Under the pieces are notes generated by a model. The model was not told the origin of the DNA. It did not search any database and saw only the letters and a program-made list of their open reading frames with translations. From Xanthomonas sp. CFBP 8443 (GTDB lineage: Bacteria; Pseudomonadota; Gammaproteobacteria; Xanthomonadales; Xanthomonadaceae), in NCBI RefSeq assembly GCF_025666195.1, contig NZ_CP102592.1:2976001-3040000 (forward strand): 64,000 bases of DNA, in the 5' to 3' direction. The position numbers and the translations under genes are program-made. Shown in pieces: positions 60,867 to 64,000 of this stretch. Every line of letters starts with the position of its first letter. The first letter of the stretch is position 1.

Positions 60867-62750
60867 ATGGCCTCCTCTCCCCCTTCCCACGGTGCCGCGC
60901 CCGCCGCGTCCCGCACCGGCCCCAGCCTGCGCGAGCGCTTCGACGCGATGCGCAACCTGCCGCCGTTCCTGCGCCAGATCTGGCAGACCAGCCGCTGGCT
61001 GACCCTGACCAGCATCGGCCTGCGCGTGCTGCGCGCGCTGATCCCGGTGGCCTCGCTGTACATCGGCAAGCTGATCATCGACGAGGCGATCCATCTGGTC
61101 GGGCAGTCGCCCGGCTTCACCTCGTTCGGCGAGGCGCTGGCCAGCGGGCGGCTGCAGCGGTTGCTGGAACTGCTGGCGCTGGAACTGGCGCTGGCGATCG
61201 GCTCGGACCTGCTCGGGCGGCTGGTGAGCTATGCGGACACGCTGCTGTCGGAGCTGTTCAACAACGTCACCAGTGTGCAGCTGATGGAGCATGCCGCGCA
61301 GCTGGACCTGGAGGATTTCGAAGACCCGGAGCAGCAGGACAAGCTCGACCGCGCGCGGCGCCAGACCATGGGCCGGATGAACCTGATGAGCCAGCTGTTC
61401 GGCCAGGTGCAGGACGCGATCACGGTGGTCAGCTTCGCGATCGGCCTGGTGGTCTATGCGCCGTGGCTGATGCTGCTGCTGGCCGTGGCGCTGATCCCGG
61501 CGTTCGTCGGCGAGGCGCATTTCAACGCGCTGGGCTATTCGCTGAACTTCCAGTGGACCGCCGAGCGGCGCCAGCTCGACTACCTGCGCCAGGTCGGCGC
61601 CAGCGTCGAGACCGCCAAGGAAGTGAAGATCTTCAATCTGCACAGCTTCCTGATCGGGCGCTACCGCGCGCTGGCCGACCGCTTCTTCCAGGCCAACCGC
61701 GCGCTGGCGCGCAAGCGCATGCTGTGGGGCACGCTGCTGGCGGCGCTGGGTACGCTGGGCTACTACGCCGCCTACGGCTACATCGCCTGGCGCACGGTGC
61801 GCGGCGATTTCAGCATCGGCGACCTGACCTTCCTGGCCGGCAGTTTCCTGCGCCTGCGCCAGTTGCTGGAGGGGCTGCTGATCGGTTTTTCGCAGGTGGC
61901 CGGGCAGGCGCTGTACCTGGACGACCTGTATTCGTTCTTCCGCATCGTGCCGGAGATCCGCACCCGGCCCGGCGCGGTGCCGGTGCCGCGGCCGATCGCG
62001 CGCGGCTTCGTGTTCGAGAACGTCGGCTTCCGCTATCCGGACGCCGAGCAGTGGGCGGTGCGACACCTGGACTTCGCCCTGCACGCCGGCGAAGTGCTGG
62101 CGCTGGTCGGCGAGAACGGCGCCGGCAAGACCACCCTGGTCAAGCTGCTGGCGCGGCTGTACGACCCGGACGAGGGCCGCATCCTGCTCGATGGCCGCGA
62201 CCTGCGCGACTACGACCTGGACGACCTGCGCGCCAACCTGGGGGTGATCTTCCAGGACTTCGTGCGCTACCACCTCAGCGCCGGCGAGAACATCGGCGTC
62301 GGCCGGGTCGATTCGATGGCCGATACGACGCGGATCCGTGCCGCCGCGCAGCGGGCGATGGCCAGCGAACTGATCGAAGGCCTGCCGCACGGCTACGAGC
62401 AGTTGATCGGACGCCGCTTCAAGACCGGCGTGGACCTGTCCGGCGGGCAGTGGCAGAAGATCGCGATTGCGCGCGCCTACATGCGCGATGCGCAGGTGAT
62501 GATCCTCGACGAGCCCACCGCGGCGCTGGACGCGCGCAGCGAGTTCGAGGTGTTCCAGCGCTTCAAGGAACTGTCGGACAACCGCACCGCGGTGCTGATC
62601 TCGCACCGCTTCTCCAGCGTGCGCATGGCCGACCGCATCCTGGTCCTGGCCGGCGGCCAGATCGAGGCCAGCGGCACCCACGCCGAACTGATGGCGCAGG
62701 GCGGGCGCTACGCGGAGCTGTTCGAACTGCAGGCCGCTGGGTATCGTTGA
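60867..62750 (+). CDS. ABC transporter, fused permease-ATPase
   Basis: A 627-residue half-transporter. Residues 1-30 are a Pro/Ala-rich soluble tail, 40-330 carry the membrane segments (e.g. LTSIGLRVLRALIPVASLYI, FAIGLVVYAPWLMLLLAVAL). The ATPase domain has Walker A GENGAGKTT, LSGGQWQKI as a modified signature, Walker B MILDEPTAALD and the ISHRFSS H-loop. It resembles exporters of the MsbA/SpaB-like class, but the substrate is unknown. It is not closely related to the exporter at 2266. It begins after a REP pair, and a small secreted protein follows 27 bp downstream. Confidence 0.9.
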   Translation: MASSPPSHGAAPAASRTGPSLRERFDAMRNLPPFLRQIWQTSRWLTLTSIGLRVLRALIPVASLYIGKLIIDEAIHLVGQSPGFTSFGEALASGRLQRLLELLALELALAIGSDLLGRLVSYADTLLSELFNNVTSVQLMEHAAQLDLEDFEDPEQQDKLDRARRQTMGRMNLMSQLFGQVQDAITVVSFAIGLVVYAPWLMLLLAVALIPAFVGEAHFNALGYSLNFQWTAERRQLDYLRQVGASVETAKEVKIFNLHSFLIGRYRALADRFFQANRALARKRMLWGTLLAALGTLGYYAAYGYIAWRTVRGDFSIGDLTFLAGSFLRLRQLLEGLLIGFSQVAGQALYLDDLYSFFRIVPEIRTRPGAVPVPRPIARGFVFENVGFRYPDAEQWAVRHLDFALHAGEVLALVGENGAGKTTLVKLLARLYDPDEGRILLDGRDLRDYDLDDLRANLGVIFQDFVRYHLSAGENIGVGRVDSMADTTRIRAAAQRAMASELIEGLPHGYEQLIGRRFKTGVDLSGGQWQKIAIARAYMRDAQVMILDEPTAALDARSEFEVFQRFKELSDNRTAVLISHRFSSVRMADRILVLAGGQIEASGTHAELMAQGGRYAELFELQAAGYR

Positions 62751-62776
62751 GCCTCGCCTGCCCTTTCGGACCCGCC

Positions 62777-63172
62777 ATGCCGCGACGCCTCCTGCCCTGC
62801 CTGCTCGCCGCCGCCGTAGCGTTCCCCGCTGCCGCGGCCGACCCGGTCCCCGCGCCCTCGGACTACGCCGCGGCCAAGGCGCTGGCCGACCGCGACGAGG
62901 CCGCGCTGCCTAGCGCGTTGGCCGAGCGCCTGCAGGCGCTGCAACGCGCGGCGCTGGACGAGGGCGTGGCCAGTTGCGCCACGCCGCGGCCGGACACCGC
63001 GCCGTTCGCCATCGTGGTCCAGCTGCAGGCCGACGGCAGCGTCGCTGCGAGCTGGCGCAACGGCACCACGCCGCTGGCGCTGTGCCTGGAGCGTTTTCTG
63101 CGCCAGCGCCCGCTGCTGGCCCCGCCGCAGGCGCCGCTGTACCTGTCCTACGAGCTGTCGTTCACGAAGTGA
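62777..63172 (+). CDS. Small secreted protein with two cysteines
   Basis: A 131-residue protein with a signal peptide (RLLPCLLAAAVAFPAAAAD, cleavage near residue 21) and a small domain with mature Cys residues in ASCATPR and ALCLERF that could form a disulfide. The C-terminal APLYLSYELSF suggests beta strands. It follows the ABC transporter by 27 bp in the same direction and could be cotranscribed with it. I do not recognise the family. Confidence 0.7.
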   Translation: MPRRLLPCLLAAAVAFPAAAADPVPAPSDYAAAKALADRDEAALPSALAERLQALQRAALDEGVASCATPRPDTAPFAIVVQLQADGSVAASWRNGTTPLALCLERFLRQRPLLAPPQAPLYLSYELSFTK

Positions 63173-63194
63173 CGCGCGGCGGGATGGACTGGCC

Positions 63195-63217
63195 CAAATG
63201 AGATCGCCTCTCATTTG
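63195..63217. promoter_or_regulatory. Fur-box-like palindrome upstream of fpr
   Basis: CAAATGAGATCGCCTCTCATTTG is a perfect 23-bp inverted repeat (9-bp arms, 5-bp centre). Its arms AAATGAGA/TCTCATTT equal those of well-known strong Fur boxes (AAATGAGAATNATTCTCATTT); only the central five bases differ. A -10-like TAGAAT (63231-63236) lies 14 bp downstream, so the palindrome would cover the -35 region. Confidence 0.6.
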
Positions 63218-63269
63218 AGTCGACATGGGGTAGAATGGCCGCAGCTCCTTCCCCATAACGATCAACGGC

Positions 63270-64000
63270 ATGTCCTCTGCTTTTGGCCCCGAAACGGTGC
63301 TCGAAGTCCGTCACTGGACGGACGACTACTTCAGCTTCACCACCACCCGCAACGAAGGTTTCCGCTTCGACAACGGCCAGTTCGTGATGATCGGCCTGGA
63401 GACGGAGACGCGGCCGCTGCTGCGCGCCTACTCCATCGCCAGCGCCAACTGGGAAGAGCGGCTGGAGTTCTTCAGCATCAAGGTGCCGGACGGCCCGCTG
63501 ACCTCGCGCCTGCAGCACATCAAGCCGGGCGACTCGGTGCTGGTCGGCAAGAAGCCCACCGGCACACTGCTGATCAGCGACCTGCACCCGGGCCGGCACC
63601 TGTACCTGCTCGGCACCGGCACCGGCCTGGCGCCGTGGCTGTCGGTGATCAAGGACCCGGAGACCTACGAGCGTTTCGACAAGGTGATCCTGACCCACGG
63701 CGTGCGCTTCGAAAAAGACCTGGCCTACCGCGACTACTTCGAGAACGAGTTGCCACAGCACGAGTTCCTCGGCGACACGATCCGCGAGAAGCTGCTGTAC
63801 TACCCGGCGGTGACCCGCGAGGACTTCCGCAACCGCGGCCGCCTCACCGAGCTGATCGAGAACGGGCAGATGCAGCAGACCCTGGGCCTGCCGCCGCTGG
63901 ATCCGGAACACGACCGGGCGATGATCTGCGGCAGCCCGCAGATGCTGGCCGACCTGCGCCAGACCCTGGACGCGCGCGGCTTCGTCGCCTCCTCGCGGAT
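63270..64000 (+). CDS. fpr: Ferredoxin-NADP reductase (3-prime end outside the window)
   Basis: The first 243 residues of a ferredoxin/flavodoxin-NADP+ reductase; no stop is reached. Residues 1-100 form the FAD domain (FDNGQFVMIGL, LRAYSIASANWEE with RAYSxAS), and the NADPH domain opens with YLLGTGTGLAPWLSVI and later ILTHGVR, RGRLTELIENGQMQQTLGL and CGSPQMLADLR. It shuttles electrons between NADPH and ferredoxin, feeding radical-SAM and oxidative-stress enzymes. ATG 63270 is a clear start (MSSAFGPETVLEVRHW). A Fur-box-like palindrome lies about 55 bp upstream. Confidence 0.93.
   Translation, partial: MSSAFGPETVLEVRHWTDDYFSFTTTRNEGFRFDNGQFVMIGLETETRPLLRAYSIASANWEERLEFFSIKVPDGPLTSRLQHIKPGDSVLVGKKPTGTLLISDLHPGRHLYLLGTGTGLAPWLSVIKDPETYERFDKVILTHGVRFEKDLAYRDYFENELPQHEFLGDTIREKLLYYPAVTREDFRNRGRLTELIENGQMQQTLGLPPLDPEHDRAMICGSPQMLADLRQTLDARGFVASSR

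Overview
This window is high-GC, gene-dense chromosomal DNA from a gamma-proteobacterium of the family Xanthomonadaceae, most likely Xanthomonas and possibly an early-branching group of it. Four things point there: the tmRNA encodes the tag ANDDNYALAA; fur and an OmlA/BamE lipoprotein gene are divergent; intergenic spaces carry the palindromic REP-like element TAGGAGCGGCTTCAGCCGCGAC and tandem GGGATTC/GGGACTC heptamers; and hrcA, grpE, dnaK and dnaJ lie in that order. The genus is inferred from these patterns, not from an alignment.

Layout. 0-4.4 kb: secreted alpha/beta hydrolase, YigZ-family protein, ABC exporter and a small orphan. 4.4-4.7 kb: a gap with a perfect palindrome, three DnaA-box-like sites and a REP element. 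4.7-6.7 kb: pdxY and tyrA, overlapping by 4 nt. 6.9-12.4 kb: the heat-shock cluster hrcA-grpE-dnaK-dnaJ, with recognisable sigma-32-type promoters and duplicated terminators. 12.5-15.8 kb: recN, a REP-rich gap, a cysteine-free fur and bamE. 15.9-20.8 kb: the trans-translation region, with rnfH and ratA on one side of smpB. smpB is separated from ssrA (tmRNA) by a 923-residue protein that fuses an alpha/beta hydrolase to a subtilisin protease. 20.8-21.7 kb: a largely empty zone downstream of ssrA. 22-25 kb: azoR with a divergent LysR regulator, then a membrane diguanylate cyclase.

25.1-34.1 kb holds an RND efflux operon arranged exactly like SmeU1-V-W-U2-X of Stenotrophomonas maltophilia, with its divergent LysR regulator (SmeRv type). 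34.2-38.1 kb: OmpA-like lipoprotein, wax-ester-synthase-like acyltransferase and photolyase. 38.2-42.7 kb: a four-gene cytosolic signalling operon of FIST sensor, histidine kinase, REC-HDOD and REC-degenerate HD. 42.8-48.5 kb: dnaB, flavin reductase, GST, GNAT, glutaryl-CoA dehydrogenase and a glycine-zipper protein. 48.7-52.6 kb: a small membrane protein, tatD, three orphan genes of different codon use, tcdA and a membrane-anchored cytochrome c'-like protein. 52.7-57.8 kb: glycine-zipper lipoprotein, cold-shock protein, DUF456 protein, outer-membrane phospholipase A, GST-like protein and class I fumarase. 57.9-59.4 kb: an ECF41-type sigma factor with its carboxymuconolactone-decarboxylase-like partner, each preceded by the same TGTCAC-N17-CGTC promoter. 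59.6-64 kb: DDAH-like hydrolase, REP inverted repeats, a second ABC exporter, a small secreted protein and the start of ferredoxin-NADP reductase behind a Fur-box-like palindrome.

The strongest candidates for undescribed biology are the hydrolase-subtilase fusion between smpB and ssrA, the FIST/HDOD/HD signalling operon, the self-contained ECF41 circuit and the orphan cluster at 49.8-51.2 kb.
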